Below, piece by piece: positions 51,275-60,031 of a stretch of 64,000 bases of DNA (the first letter of the stretch is position 1; each line of letters opens with the position of its first letter). Under the pieces are notes generated by a model. The model was not told the DNA's origin, searched no databases, and saw only the letters and a program-made list of their open reading frames with translations. A program made the position numbers and the translations under genes. The stretch comes from an uncultured candidate division Zixibacteria bacterium (lineage in GTDB: Bacteria; Zixibacteria; MSB-5A5; GN15; PGXB01): contig CALAMC010000036.1 in assembly GCA_937925655.1 (NCBI GenBank), positions 62,001-126,000 of the forward strand. Direction: 5' to 3'.

Positions 51275-52072
51275 TCACTCCGTGGTGGAGACGATCAGGT
51301 CGATTTCTTCTCCCACTTCCAGTTCCGTGGCTTGTTCGGCCGATTGTTCCAGCACGGTACCGGGAAGATAGTTTTCGTTGCGAATATGCGTCACCAGACC
51401 GATTTTCAGTCCCAGTTTTTTCAGTGTGCTTTCGGCTTCGCTGTAATTTTTCCCAACCAGCTGGGGCATGAAGACGATACCGGACAGGCGCCCGCGATTG
51501 ACCATCAGGTTAACCCGCGAGCCATGGGGGATTTCCACCCCCGAAACCGGATAAGAGAAAACCACCACCCGCTCGGGCAGGCTGTCGGAAAAGGTCCAGG
51601 CGATATCGCCCAATTCCAGACCCGCCGCCTCGATATTAAGTTTGGCCTGGCGGACGGAAAATCCGGCCAGGGGCGGAATTTGCACCATCTTTTGGCCGCT
51701 CGATTTGACAACTTTGATGGTTCGACCTGATTTAACCTTGGTCTGGGGCGCCGGGTATTGGGACAGGATGGTTCCCTCGGGCTTATCGGGATGATACTCT
51801 TCCGACGAAACCTCCATTTTCAGACCGACCCGCTCCAGAAGGTATTCGGCGTCTTTATAGGCATAGCCGGAGACATCGGGCAATTCGAACTCGGATCCAT
51901 GCCGGGTGATAATGGGCATGACGATATTGTCCATGACCAGATATATGGCGATGATTGTTAAAAGCGGTCCCAGAGTATAATACAGGGCTTTACGAGGCAG
52001 GGTTTTATCGGTCAGAATACGAGTCATGAATGCGGCAAAGCGCGATTTTTTTCCAGATTGCTCCATAGTCAT
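51275..52072 (-). CDS. Membrane-anchored PASTA-domain protein
   Basis: 265 residues: a short basic cytoplasmic segment, one membrane segment (ALYYTLGPLLTIIAIYLVMDNIVM, about residues 28-52), then three PASTA domains outside (FELPDVSGYAYKDAEYLLERVGL; MVQIPPLAGFSVRQAKLNIEAAGL; FMPQLVGKNYSEAESTLKKLGL). PASTA domains bind peptidoglycan or beta-lactams in PBPs and kinases; no kinase or PBP domain is fused here. The gene is between rsmB and rpe, which is an order seen in FCB bacteria. Confidence 0.85.
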   Translation of the reverse strand: MTMEQSGKKSRFAAFMTRILTDKTLPRKALYYTLGPLLTIIAIYLVMDNIVMPIITRHGSEFELPDVSGYAYKDAEYLLERVGLKMEVSSEEYHPDKPEGTILSQYPAPQTKVKSGRTIKVVKSSGQKMVQIPPLAGFSVRQAKLNIEAAGLELGDIAWTFSDSLPERVVVFSYPVSGVEIPHGSRVNLMVNRGRLSGIVFMPQLVGKNYSEAESTLKKLGLKIGLVTHIRNENYLPGTVLEQSAEQATELEVGEEIDLIVSTTE

Positions 52073-52116
52073 CAGACTATTTTACAACCTTGAAAACGAA
52101 AGGGCACTAATTATTT

Positions 52117-53472
52117 TCACTGATTTTTGGTTTTTTTGAGGCGGGCGGCAAAGGAGCCGGACATGAATTCAACGTCGGGATAGGTTTTGATGAAGCCGCG
52201 TTCGGAAACGATATCATCGCCGAAATATTTGCCGGCCGATTCGAGCACAAAATCTTTGCGCCGGAGCAGGAATTCTTCAATTACTTCGTCGTTTTCCTTA
52301 CGCAGGACGGTACACGTGGAATAGACAAGAATACCCCCGGGCCGGACCAGTTTGGCCGCCTTGTCGATCATCATACTTTGAACTTTATGCAGTTGTTCGA
52401 CGTCGTCGGGGGTTTTAATCCAGCGCAGGTCACTGTGCTTTCCGGCGTTGCCCCAGCCGGTACAGGGAGCATCAAGAATAACCCGGTCGAATGGCTCGGC
52501 GCTAAATTCCAGATTGTCGGCGTGAACGGGGCTGACGATTTTAATGCCCATTAATTTGCAGTTTTCGGCCAGTATTTTCAAGCGCGGCCGGGATCGGTCC
52601 ACGGCGGCGACCAACCCCTGGTTACGCATACGCACGGCGGCGTAACTGGCCTTGCCTCCCGGCGCGGCGGCCAGATCGAGGACGCGCATTCCGGGTTTGG
52701 GGTTTAAAAGACGGATCGGTAAAGCGGCCGATTCATCCTGAATATAAATTTTGCCCTCGGCGACCATCTGGTCAAACATTTCATGAGACTGCCGGGTGCA
52801 GAAAAATTCATGCAAATAGCGGCCCGGCCGAAAATCTATATTCTGCTCTTTGAGAATTTCGGCGATTTGTTCCGGTTTGGCTTTGATATAATTGGCTCGA
52901 AAAGATAAATAGGGCGGGTTGTTCATTTCGGCCAGGAGTTTTTCGGTCGCCTCGTATTTGAATTCAGTCAGGCAATACTCGACAAACCAGTCGGGGTAGG
53001 AATAATAATCGGACAGGTGCTGGACGGGATTTTCCCTCGGGTCGATAAAAACGCGTCGCTGGGGGTTGCGGATAGCCGAGCGAAGCACGGCGTTGACCAG
53101 ACGCGCCCGGGCGGCATCGACAAAGTGACGGGCCAGGTTGACCGATTCGGACACGATCGCCGCTTCGGGAATACGGTCCGTGAAAAACAGCTGGAAAAAG
53201 CCCAGCCTTAAAATGGCCTGAAGGCGAATCGGCAGTTTTTCCGATGGACGGCTCAAATAAAAGCGGATATCATGATCCAGGCGTCTTTTGAGCTTGATGG
53301 AACCGTGGACCAGCTGACGCAAAAATCGTATATCGCGGGCGTCGAAATTGTGACGATGAATAAAGTCGATAATAATCTCGTCGGCATTACGGCGCAATTT
53401 TTCGGCTTCGCAAAGAATATCCATGGCGGCGCCGCGAACCGGGTCATATTTATTTTGTTTTGTTTCGGTCAT
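52117..53472 (-). CDS. rsmB: 16S rRNA (cytosine967-C5)-methyltransferase
   Basis: The 451-residue RNA m5C methyltransferase has an N-terminal NusB-like RNA-binding domain (AMDILCEAEKLRRNADEII...DIRFLRQLVHG). The catalytic domain has LDLAAAPGGKASYAA, the segment VILDAPCTGWGNAGKHSDLRW and YSTCTVLRKEND, giving the two cysteines used in m5C catalysis. RsmB methylates C967 of 16S rRNA. Confidence 0.95.
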   Translation of the reverse strand: MTETKQNKYDPVRGAAMDILCEAEKLRRNADEIIIDFIHRHNFDARDIRFLRQLVHGSIKLKRRLDHDIRFYLSRPSEKLPIRLQAILRLGFFQLFFTDRIPEAAIVSESVNLARHFVDAARARLVNAVLRSAIRNPQRRVFIDPRENPVQHLSDYYSYPDWFVEYCLTEFKYEATEKLLAEMNNPPYLSFRANYIKAKPEQIAEILKEQNIDFRPGRYLHEFFCTRQSHEMFDQMVAEGKIYIQDESAALPIRLLNPKPGMRVLDLAAAPGGKASYAAVRMRNQGLVAAVDRSRPRLKILAENCKLMGIKIVSPVHADNLEFSAEPFDRVILDAPCTGWGNAGKHSDLRWIKTPDDVEQLHKVQSMMIDKAAKLVRPGGILVYSTCTVLRKENDEVIEEFLLRRKDFVLESAGKYFGDDIVSERGFIKTYPDVEFMSGSFAARLKKTKNQ

Positions 53473-53474
53473 CG

Positions 53475-55997
53475 TTAAAATTCCATCGGATCCCGGCGGA
53501 CCCCATTTTGGTCTTCGTGCAATAGCGCCCGACGATGGACGGAGAGCGCCGACGCCCCCGCGGCGTCTTTAAGACCGGCCGCCAGAATAACTTCGTTGGG
53601 GCGAGCATATCCCCCGGTTCCGATACCCAGGGTCATGGCAATCACCCCCTTATCGGGGTTGTTATTATTTTCGTCAGAATAGGTCAGTTCATAAACGGCC
53701 GGACGGATATCAACGACGGCGATGCCGTCCTTTTTCTCCCGTTTGATTTCGATTTTGTCGCGTCCTGATAACTCATCGAGAAGGGTTTGCGTATTATCCT
53801 GCCGCTCGATTTCGACATCGTAAACGGCCCGATTGATGCGGCTGTTCAAAGAAACCTTGTCGTTGAACAGTACCCGTGCCGAAACGACATAGAAACCTTC
53901 GGGAAGGTTTTCATTAAGGCGCGCGACGATATCGGCCCGAAACGGGCTTTCCAAAGTCATGTCGAAATATTCGGCCTCGGAACTATAGCCCAGCGACAGC
54001 GACGGCCCGAATGACAATTTCATGTGCGGATGAAAGCCCAGAGAATATGCCACCGGGATCGAGGCCCGCCGGATAGCCCGCTCGATAGTACGGATATTAT
54101 CCAGATGCGATAAAAACCGGGTCAGGCCCCGACGGCCCCACTTGATGCGGACGAAATTCTTGGTCGGAGCCACCGCGGAGACTTTGACCACTTTTTTGGT
54201 CGAACGTCCGAAAGCGGTATTATCATCGGATATGCTGTTGCCCGGTTCGCTTTTAATTTTCGGTGCGGGTGGATCTTTAAGTATTTCCGACGATAACCCT
54301 CTTTGCTTTTTAAGATGTTCATTCGAAACGGTCAGTTCGATATGCTCCCAGGGCAGTTTTTCGGCAAACGACCTTGCCCGCAGAAGACTATAAGGATCGA
54401 GGCCGCAGGTTTGGAAAGCCTTCATCCATAAATCGAAGTTGAAATTTTCCGACCAACCATCAAAGCGGGCGCCGGACTTAAAAGCGGCTTCGATAACATC
54501 GGCCATAACTCGATCGGAACGTCCGATGATGCCTTCCATAAAGGCCAGTCGATTATCATGCTCCTTGAAATTGACAAAGCTGTTTCTGACCGACCTTTTA
54601 ATGTGTTCGATTTTGCGGGCGATTTCATCCGGGTGCGGCTGGGCATCCCATTGCAGGGGCGTATGCGGTTTGGGCGAAAACGGCGAGAGGGTGACGTTAA
54701 TGATTCTTCGGCCTTTGTAGTTGGCGGCGATGCGGCAAACCTTGTGTATCATATCGACAATCCCGTCGATATCTTCGTCGGTTTCGGTCGGCAGGCCGAC
54801 CATAAAATACAGCTTGACCAGATTCCAGTCGTTACGAAAAGCCAGTTCGATAGTATCGTACAATGCCCGATCGGTTATATTTTTGCGGATGAAGGCGCGC
54901 AGTCGTTCGGTTCCGGCTTCGGGGGCAAACGTCAGTCCCGTCTTGCGCGACGTTTTGGCGGCCGTGGCCAGTTCCTGCGTGAAAGTCCCGGGGCGCATCG
55001 ACGGCAGTGCCAGAGCCACGCGTTTGCTTTGAAGCTCTCGTGAAAGTTTCAGAGTCAGCGACTCTATATCCGGATAATCACCCGACGACAACGACAGAAG
55101 CGAGACTTCATCGAAGCCCGTCTTGCGCAGTCCGGTATTGACCTGACTGATGATATCATAGGCCGGGCGGACTCGTACCGGACGATACACGGCGCAGGCC
55201 TGACAGAAGCGGCAGTTCCAGGGACACCCGCGCATGATTTCCACGGTCAGACGACTGTGCACGGTTTCGATAAACGGCACGATCGGAAGGTCGGGATAAA
55301 TCCGTCGTTCCAGGTTCGGGATTTTATTATTCTTTATGACGGCCGGGATATCATCGTGCACGGGTTTCTTCGTAATCGCGTCATAAAAAGCCGGGACATA
55401 AACGGACGGGACTTCGCGGGCCAGACGGCGAAGTTTTTCCGTTCTGGTGAGATTTTTCGATTCCCGGACTATTTCGCAGATGCGAATGATATTATCCTCG
55501 GCGTCACCGATATAAAATAAATCGATAAACTCGGCCGACGGTTCGGGGTTGTTGACGACCGGTCCCCCGGCAATAATCAGGGGATGACGGTCGCCGCGGT
55601 CTTTTGAGCGCAAGGGAATTTCGGCGAGGTCGAGAATGTTCAATAAGTTGGTATAGATCATCTCATAGGCCAGAGTGAACCCGACGATATCGAATTCGGC
55701 GAGTGATCGGTGTGATTCCAGCGTAAAGGCGGCAATGCGTTCGCGGCGCATGACGGCTTCGGCATCGGTATCGTACGCGAAAAAGCGCTCGCATAAAAAG
55801 CGATCGTCTCCGTTGATCAGATGATACAAAATCTGGGTGCCCAGATACGACATGCCGATTTCGTATTTGTCGGGATAGCCGAGAGCGAATTTAAGACGGC
55901 CATCGTGGGGTTTGACAATCTGCCCCAGCTCACCGCCGGTGTACTGCCCCGGTTTAATCACGAAGGGGAAGAATTTTTCTTCGAGAACGTGCTGCAT
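53475..55997 (-). CDS. Radical SAM protein fused to DUF2344 (TIGR03960/TIGR03936 type)
   Basis: This 840-residue fusion starts with a B12-binding-like region (LKFALGYPDKYEIGMSYLGTQILYHLIN, IVGFTLAYEMIYTNLLNILDLAEIPL). The radical SAM core holds the CxxxCxxC cluster in GCPWNCRFCQAC near residue 250. The C-terminus from about residue 625 is DUF2344 (FVRIKWGRRGLTRFLSHLDNIRTIERAIRRASIPVAYSLGFHPHMKLSFGPSLSLGYSSEAEYFDMTLE). Relatives often sit near rRNA-processing genes and are suspected RNA modifiers, but the substrate is unproven. It is directly upstream of rsmB. Confidence 0.85.
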   Translation of the reverse strand: MQHVLEEKFFPFVIKPGQYTGGELGQIVKPHDGRLKFALGYPDKYEIGMSYLGTQILYHLINGDDRFLCERFFAYDTDAEAVMRRERIAAFTLESHRSLAEFDIVGFTLAYEMIYTNLLNILDLAEIPLRSKDRGDRHPLIIAGGPVVNNPEPSAEFIDLFYIGDAEDNIIRICEIVRESKNLTRTEKLRRLAREVPSVYVPAFYDAITKKPVHDDIPAVIKNNKIPNLERRIYPDLPIVPFIETVHSRLTVEIMRGCPWNCRFCQACAVYRPVRVRPAYDIISQVNTGLRKTGFDEVSLLSLSSGDYPDIESLTLKLSRELQSKRVALALPSMRPGTFTQELATAAKTSRKTGLTFAPEAGTERLRAFIRKNITDRALYDTIELAFRNDWNLVKLYFMVGLPTETDEDIDGIVDMIHKVCRIAANYKGRRIINVTLSPFSPKPHTPLQWDAQPHPDEIARKIEHIKRSVRNSFVNFKEHDNRLAFMEGIIGRSDRVMADVIEAAFKSGARFDGWSENFNFDLWMKAFQTCGLDPYSLLRARSFAEKLPWEHIELTVSNEHLKKQRGLSSEILKDPPAPKIKSEPGNSISDDNTAFGRSTKKVVKVSAVAPTKNFVRIKWGRRGLTRFLSHLDNIRTIERAIRRASIPVAYSLGFHPHMKLSFGPSLSLGYSSEAEYFDMTLESPFRADIVARLNENLPEGFYVVSARVLFNDKVSLNSRINRAVYDVEIERQDNTQTLLDELSGRDKIEIKREKKDGIAVVDIRPAVYELTYSDENNNNPDKGVIAMTLGIGTGGYARPNEVILAAGLKDAAGASALSVHRRALLHEDQNGVRRDPMEF

Positions 55998-56013
55998 ACT
56001 CCAATTATAACAT

Positions 56014-56042
56014 TAAAAAATCCCGCCCCTGACGGGCGGGAT
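56014..56042 (-). terminator. Terminator of the DUF4388 gene cluster
   Basis: ATCCCGCCC/GGGCGGGAT stem with a 5-nt loop and T6 on the minus strand, 26 nt after the zinc-ribbon gene. Confidence 0.8.
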
Positions 56043-56067
56043 AAATTTCGTGCTCTTTTCAGTCAAA

Positions 56068-56253
56068 TTAGCCGAAGAGCTCTTTGCGATTGCATTCGCA
56101 AACACCGACGTTGTTGGTGCGATAACGCCAGCCGGAAGAAGAACGTTCGGCTTTGACGTATTTAATAAAAGCGATTTCGCTTTTGCAAATGGGGCAAGTC
56201 ATGGTGTGCTTTTTCTTCGACGCCTTATCCGCAAAACTTTGTTTCTTGGCCAT
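56068..56253 (-). CDS. Small zinc-ribbon protein
   Basis: A 61-residue basic protein with Cys20-x2-Cys23 (TCPICKSE) and Cys52-x-Cys54 (VCECN), which could bind one zinc. The start MAKKQSFADKASKKKH is reminiscent of small ribosomal proteins, but I cannot assign it to one. Last gene of a four-gene cluster, with the terminator just after it. Confidence 0.6.
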   Translation of the reverse strand: MAKKQSFADKASKKKHTMTCPICKSEIAFIKYVKAERSSSGWRYRTNNVGVCECNRKELFG

Positions 56254-56266
56254 TTAAAATCAACCT

Positions 56267-56470
56267 CTAACTTTCTTTGACCATTTCCAGTTCGCGCAAT
56301 TCATCTTTAACAGCCAGTAATATTTCCGTGGCCTCGGATAATATACGCAAATCGGCGTTCTTGGCAACCAAATTTTGCGCCATCTTGAAATAACTCGACG
56401 CGGTCGCATAGTCGCGATTCTGGAGCGCCACCAAGGCTTTGAAACAGGCCTTTTCGCTGTCAGGCGTCAT
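56267..56470 (-). CDS. Small helical protein of unknown function
   Basis: 67 residues, predicted mostly helical, with a TPR-like turn (ACFKALVALQNRDYATASSYFKMAQNL). It overlaps the preceding gene's end by 11 nt, so it is translationally coupled. No family recognised. Confidence 0.5.
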   Translation of the reverse strand: MTPDSEKACFKALVALQNRDYATASSYFKMAQNLVAKNADLRILSEATEILLAVKDELRELEMVKES

Positions 56471-57104
56471 CTTCCCGACCCAGTTTCAGGCGTTCTATGT
56501 CCTTGAGCCGCTTGACAAACGGCGTGACTTTATAGCCCCGGTTTTTCATGAAATAAATCAGCGACCCGGCCAGGTGTATATACATCGGGTCGATTTTGGC
56601 TTCGGCCGACTTGAGGACATCGTCCAGAATAGTCAGAATATGCCCCTGCCGTTCTTTTTCATTGGCGACATATTCATACTCGTTTTTAAGGTATTGAAGA
56701 TATAAATCCAGCAGGTCGGATGACGGCGCCGTCGCCGGAGCTTTCAACACCAGCTTTCTTTTGGGAACGGCCCCGGCCATTTTCCAGCCTTCGATTTCGC
56801 CATGAAGTTTTCTCGATTCCGGGTCAGCCATATCCAGTCCGGATTGAATGTCGGCGAACAGCGAACCGATCCGGGATAATATATCGCCGTTGAATCGTCC
56901 GTTATCGAGGAATTTGCGGCTTTCGGACATCCATCGGGCGAGGCGGTTATTGATATAGCGCCCGCGAAGAGACTCCCGGGCGATTTCATCGAGGGTATCC
57001 AGGCTGCGGGCGGTGTCCAGCCGGCTGGCTTCGGCGCTCACCGCGCGCGAAATGAAGCTTTCCAAAGTCGATTCCAGTTTTTTAAGGGTTTCCAGACGGC
57101 TCAC
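56460..57104 (-). CDS. Protein of unknown function, operon with DUF4388 gene
   Basis: This 214-residue charged, helical protein opens with a heptad-like segment (LETLKKLESTLESFISRAVSAEASRLDTARSLDTLDEIAR). A central linker rich in Pro and Ala (LVLKAPATAPSSDLLD) is followed by another helical part. The start overlaps the DUF4388 stop by four bases (ATGA). No homologue is recognised from sequence; the coupling suggests a shared regulatory complex. Confidence 0.55.
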   Translation of the reverse strand: MSRLETLKKLESTLESFISRAVSAEASRLDTARSLDTLDEIARESLRGRYINNRLARWMSESRKFLDNGRFNGDILSRIGSLFADIQSGLDMADPESRKLHGEIEGWKMAGAVPKRKLVLKAPATAPSSDLLDLYLQYLKNEYEYVANEKERQGHILTILDDVLKSAEAKIDPMYIHLAGSLIYFMKNRGYKVTPFVKRLKDIERLKLGREDDA

Positions 57105-57958
57105 CGATCTTCTCCAATAACCTGGGTCGAGGTGTGTTCGGTCAGATCCACGCGGTGGTTTTTGCGTTCGAGATATTCTTCGAGCAACACCGCCACCCGA
57201 TCAACCATGGCCGACAACCGGTCGGCGCCGCTATCGGGTTTATCGATGACGGCCACCAGCCCGGCCAGTTTCAGTGCGGCCAGTTTGGACAGAGCGTCGG
57301 TGCGGGGCAAATCCGAGGCGTCGGCGATTTCGCTTATGGTTCGTCGCCCGTTGACCAGCGACAGGAGATTCCATTCTTCACTTTGCAGAGAAATCTCCTT
57401 TTTGCGTTCCGGCGGCGCGGGCGTGATAGTCAAAACCTGGGAAAAATCGGGAACGGCTTCGCGAATACGATTGATTTCGTCCAGCCGGCGCAGGCCTTCA
57501 AGAATGACATTTTCGACCGACAGGCTGACGGTGATCTCCTCGTCGGTGGGAAACTGGTTTTCATAAAACTTAAACGACCCCGATTCCCAGGACAGAAGCG
57601 AATAGATTAGCTCCTCTATTTGCGAGCGAACGACCTCTTCCAGATCGGCCCGGTCGATGAATTTCTTTTCGAGCAATATTTGTCCCAGCCGCCGGGATGA
57701 TTTCACCCGGGATTGCATGGAAACGGCTTCATCGAGTTGTCCGACGGTTATTCGTCCGCGGTCTTTGAGAAGCTGTCCGATGTGAAAAGTCTGTCTTGGC
57801 CCGTAGGCGTAAACAATCTGCCCCAGTTTAAAATAAATCATGACAATATCGTCATCTTTTTGAATCCCGAGGGTGCCCGATTTTCGGGTATTGGCAATCA
57901 GTTGAAATATCTCGGGAAGCGTAAAGCGTCCTATTTTTCCCTGCAATGCCTGGTCCAT
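57101..57958 (-). CDS. DUF4388 (PATAN) domain protein
   Basis: The ATG at 57958 is preceded by AGGAGT and lies about 20 nt after the predicted transcription start; an ATG at 58045 is upstream of the promoter and is discarded. Of 285 residues, the first 100 form the DUF4388/PATAN module (ALQGKIGRFTLPEIFQLIANTRKSGTLGIQKDDDIVMIYFKLGQIVYAYGP). This is followed by a DnaJ-like/T2SSE-N-like region (LLKDRGRITVGQLDEAVSMQ...RRLGQILLEKKFIDRADLEEVV). A C-terminal region resembles winged helix (WNLLSLVNGRRTISEIADASDLPRTDALSKLAALKLAGLV). Such proteins link two-component and gliding or surface signalling, but partners here are the three small genes downstream. Confidence 0.8.
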   Translation of the reverse strand: MDQALQGKIGRFTLPEIFQLIANTRKSGTLGIQKDDDIVMIYFKLGQIVYAYGPRQTFHIGQLLKDRGRITVGQLDEAVSMQSRVKSSRRLGQILLEKKFIDRADLEEVVRSQIEELIYSLLSWESGSFKFYENQFPTDEEITVSLSVENVILEGLRRLDEINRIREAVPDFSQVLTITPAPPERKKEISLQSEEWNLLSLVNGRRTISEIADASDLPRTDALSKLAALKLAGLVAVIDKPDSGADRLSAMVDRVAVLLEEYLERKNHRVDLTEHTSTQVIGEDR

Positions 57959-57985
57959 GAGTACTCCTGATTTACATTCGGAATA

Positions 57986-58014
57986 AGAATATATTTGATA
58001 CAAGCGTTTGTCAA
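57986..58014 (-). promoter_or_regulatory. Promoter for the DUF4388 operon
   Basis: On the minus strand TTGACA (58009-58014), 17-nt spacer, TATTCT (57986-57991). Confidence 0.65.
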
Positions 58015-58166
58015 ATAATGTTTTTGAGGAGTAAGAGTTTTTCAAGTTTTTTCAAATCCCACCTTGCATAATGTTGTTTTGTCATGCCTCTCCACTTCCG
58101 GACCAACAGAAACTATTGGCGTTCGTAAATCCTGAAATCCATTTGATGATTACAGAGGGAATCAAA

Positions 58167-58526
58167 ATGATTAAGACCGATTTAATGGATGGGCTGTTTG
58201 AGGCCATCGACCGTTCCGACGCGGAGAAATTCTCCGTCTTTTTGGCCGATGATGTCACTTTCCGGTTCGGCAACGCCGCGCCGGTTGGCGGCAAAGCCCA
58301 GGTCAAAGAGGTTGTCGGCGGCTTTTTCGCGAGCATTAAGACGCTTCGGCACCAAATTCATGATACCTGGTCGGTCAATAATGCCATTGTTTGTCATGGG
58401 ATGGTGACATATACCCGTCACGACGGCTCCACGCTGACCGTGCCGTTTGCCAATATCTTTAAAATGAAGGGCGAACTGATCAAGGATTATTTGATTTTCG
58501 CGGATACATCGGAATTATATAAATAA
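58167..58526 (+). CDS. SnoaL/NTF2-like protein
   Basis: 119 residues from the ATG at 58167 after GAGGG; the open frame extends upstream but without a site. The alpha+beta cone fold is suggested by MDGLFEAIDRSDAEKFSVFLADDVTFRFGNAAPVGGKAQVKEVVGGFFASI, a typical SnoaL-like opening, with further strands in HGMVTYTRHDGSTLTVPFANIFKMKGELIKDYLIFAD. Such domains are enzymes or ligand binders; the substrate is unknown. It is a single gene. Confidence 0.8.
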   Translation: MIKTDLMDGLFEAIDRSDAEKFSVFLADDVTFRFGNAAPVGGKAQVKEVVGGFFASIKTLRHQIHDTWSVNNAIVCHGMVTYTRHDGSTLTVPFANIFKMKGELIKDYLIFADTSELYK

Positions 58527-58537
58527 GCTTATAATGC

Positions 58538-59101
58538 CTATTCTATAAACGGCTCGATATTGATCATCGAACCGGACACCTGGCGTTTAAGCGACCAGTT
58601 GCCCAGCTTGGGGTCGGCCTCGAAACCATAACCCATCACGGTATCGCCGACACTGGTTATAATTATCACGAAGCTGTCGGTCGTGATTAAATTTCGTCCC
58701 GAATTGTAATTAAGATGAGCCGAATTCAGGCGGGCGCTGTCATCGCTTATGATACGAACATGACCGTAAACATCCATGAGGTTGACTTCCTCGCGAATCA
58801 GCCCGCTGTCGGAAACAAGGTGCGATTTTTGGGCGCCCGTGGAATCGAAAAAGAACACTTCCAGTTGCCAGGCCAGGGTAGAATCCTGCTTTTCGTATTT
58901 TTCTATATAACCGGCCTTAATATCGGTCGTGACGCGGTTTTTATCATAAAGGAATATATGGGCATTGCGGAATTGCTGGTCGGGGCGCATGGCTGTGGAA
59001 TCGGCGGCGGCAGTGCGGCCGACTCCGGGAGCCTTGATTTCCGGGTCGTCGCCGCAAGAAATTAATAAAATAAAGGTTGCGAATATCAGCCATAGCTTCA
59101 T
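58538..59101 (-). CDS. lptC: LptC-like LPS export lipoprotein
   Basis: A 187-residue lipoprotein: lipobox LISC (Cys16). The periplasmic domain begins QFRNAHIFLYDKNRVTTDIKAGYIEKYEKQDSTLAWQLEVFFFDSTGAQKSHLVSDSGLIREEVNLMDVYGHVRIIS, the LptC/OstA beta-jellyroll pattern of the LPS bridge. E. coli LptC has a membrane anchor; lipoprotein forms occur in other phyla. It is downstream of the acyltransferase with an ATGA overlap. lptA/lptB do not follow; a gene in the opposite direction does. Confidence 0.8.
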   Translation of the reverse strand: MKLWLIFATFILLISCGDDPEIKAPGVGRTAAADSTAMRPDQQFRNAHIFLYDKNRVTTDIKAGYIEKYEKQDSTLAWQLEVFFFDSTGAQKSHLVSDSGLIREEVNLMDVYGHVRIISDDSARLNSAHLNYNSGRNLITTDSFVIIITSVGDTVMGYGFEADPKLGNWSLKRQVSGSMINIEPFIE

Positions 59102-60027
59102 GATATTGTTTCCTCAATATAAGTTATCGGTTGTTCGGGCCGGTTGTGCCAGCGGTTATGAATCCATATCCACTGGTCTTTATTTTCTTTTACGATTTTT
59201 TCCCAGATTCGTGTACATTCTTTCGTCAGATTATACACATCGTGTTCGAAATTTTCGGTTCTCTCGATTTTGATTTCCGGCCAGACTTTGATTTTATATC
59301 GGCTCCCGTTTCTAAGGCAGATTATCGGGACGACCGGCGTATCCGTCCTCAAGGCGAGGATCGATTGTCCGACCGGAGTATGCGACAGCCGCCCGAAAAC
59401 CGGGATGAACATGCTACGGACCCGGAACGAATCGGTATCCATCAAAACCCCCAGCATGCCGCCGTCTTTGAGCCAGCGCATCATCTCGCGCGGCGACTGA
59501 CGGGTATCGAACACTTTCATGCCCATTTGTTCCCGGCCGGTGCGAATCAGTTCATCAAAGCGCGGGTCATATAGCCGTCGGCCAATCACGCCGACCTTGT
59601 AGCCCATCCGGGCGAAATGTACGGCCAGGAGTTCGAAATTTCCGATATGCCCGGTCGGGACGATAACGCCATGCCCTTTATTATAAACGGGGTCGAGATT
59701 CTCAAGACCTTCAATGTCGATCAGGTTTCTTAATTCGTCGTCGTAATGCCGGCGAATGCGGATGACATCGACGGCCATTTTCCCCATGTTTATGAAGCAT
59801 TTGCGGGCAAGCGTCTTAAGCTGATTTTGACTTAACTCGCGCCCGAAGGCCAAATAGGCGTTGCGCTGTGCCTTGAGCCGATCCCGACGGGAAAAGACAT
59901 AAACCATATTGCCCAGAACCGCTCCGAAAAAAAGCGCCGCCGACCTCGGCAAAGTATTTAGAAGAAGCGCAGAAATTTTCACGACATTATAGACGAGCGT
60001 CCTTTTAAATTCCCTGGAAATGAACAT
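59098..60027 (-). CDS. LpxL/HtrB-type lipid A acyltransferase-like protein
   Basis: The 309-residue membrane-associated acyltransferase has an N-terminal hydrophobic segment (NTLPRSAALFFGAVLGNMVYVFSR). The catalytic HX4E motif is in VPTGHIGNFELLA (about residue 124), followed by VIGRRLYDPRFDELI and GVLMDTDSFRVRSMFIPVFGR. It would add a secondary acyl chain to Kdo-lipid A. It overlaps lptC by four bases and follows kdsD in one LPS operon. Confidence 0.85.
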   Translation of the reverse strand: MFISREFKRTLVYNVVKISALLLNTLPRSAALFFGAVLGNMVYVFSRRDRLKAQRNAYLAFGRELSQNQLKTLARKCFINMGKMAVDVIRIRRHYDDELRNLIDIEGLENLDPVYNKGHGVIVPTGHIGNFELLAVHFARMGYKVGVIGRRLYDPRFDELIRTGREQMGMKVFDTRQSPREMMRWLKDGGMLGVLMDTDSFRVRSMFIPVFGRLSHTPVGQSILALRTDTPVVPIICLRNGSRYKIKVWPEIKIERTENFEHDVYNLTKECTRIWEKIVKENKDQWIWIHNRWHNRPEQPITYIEETIS

Positions 60028-60031
60028 GGCC

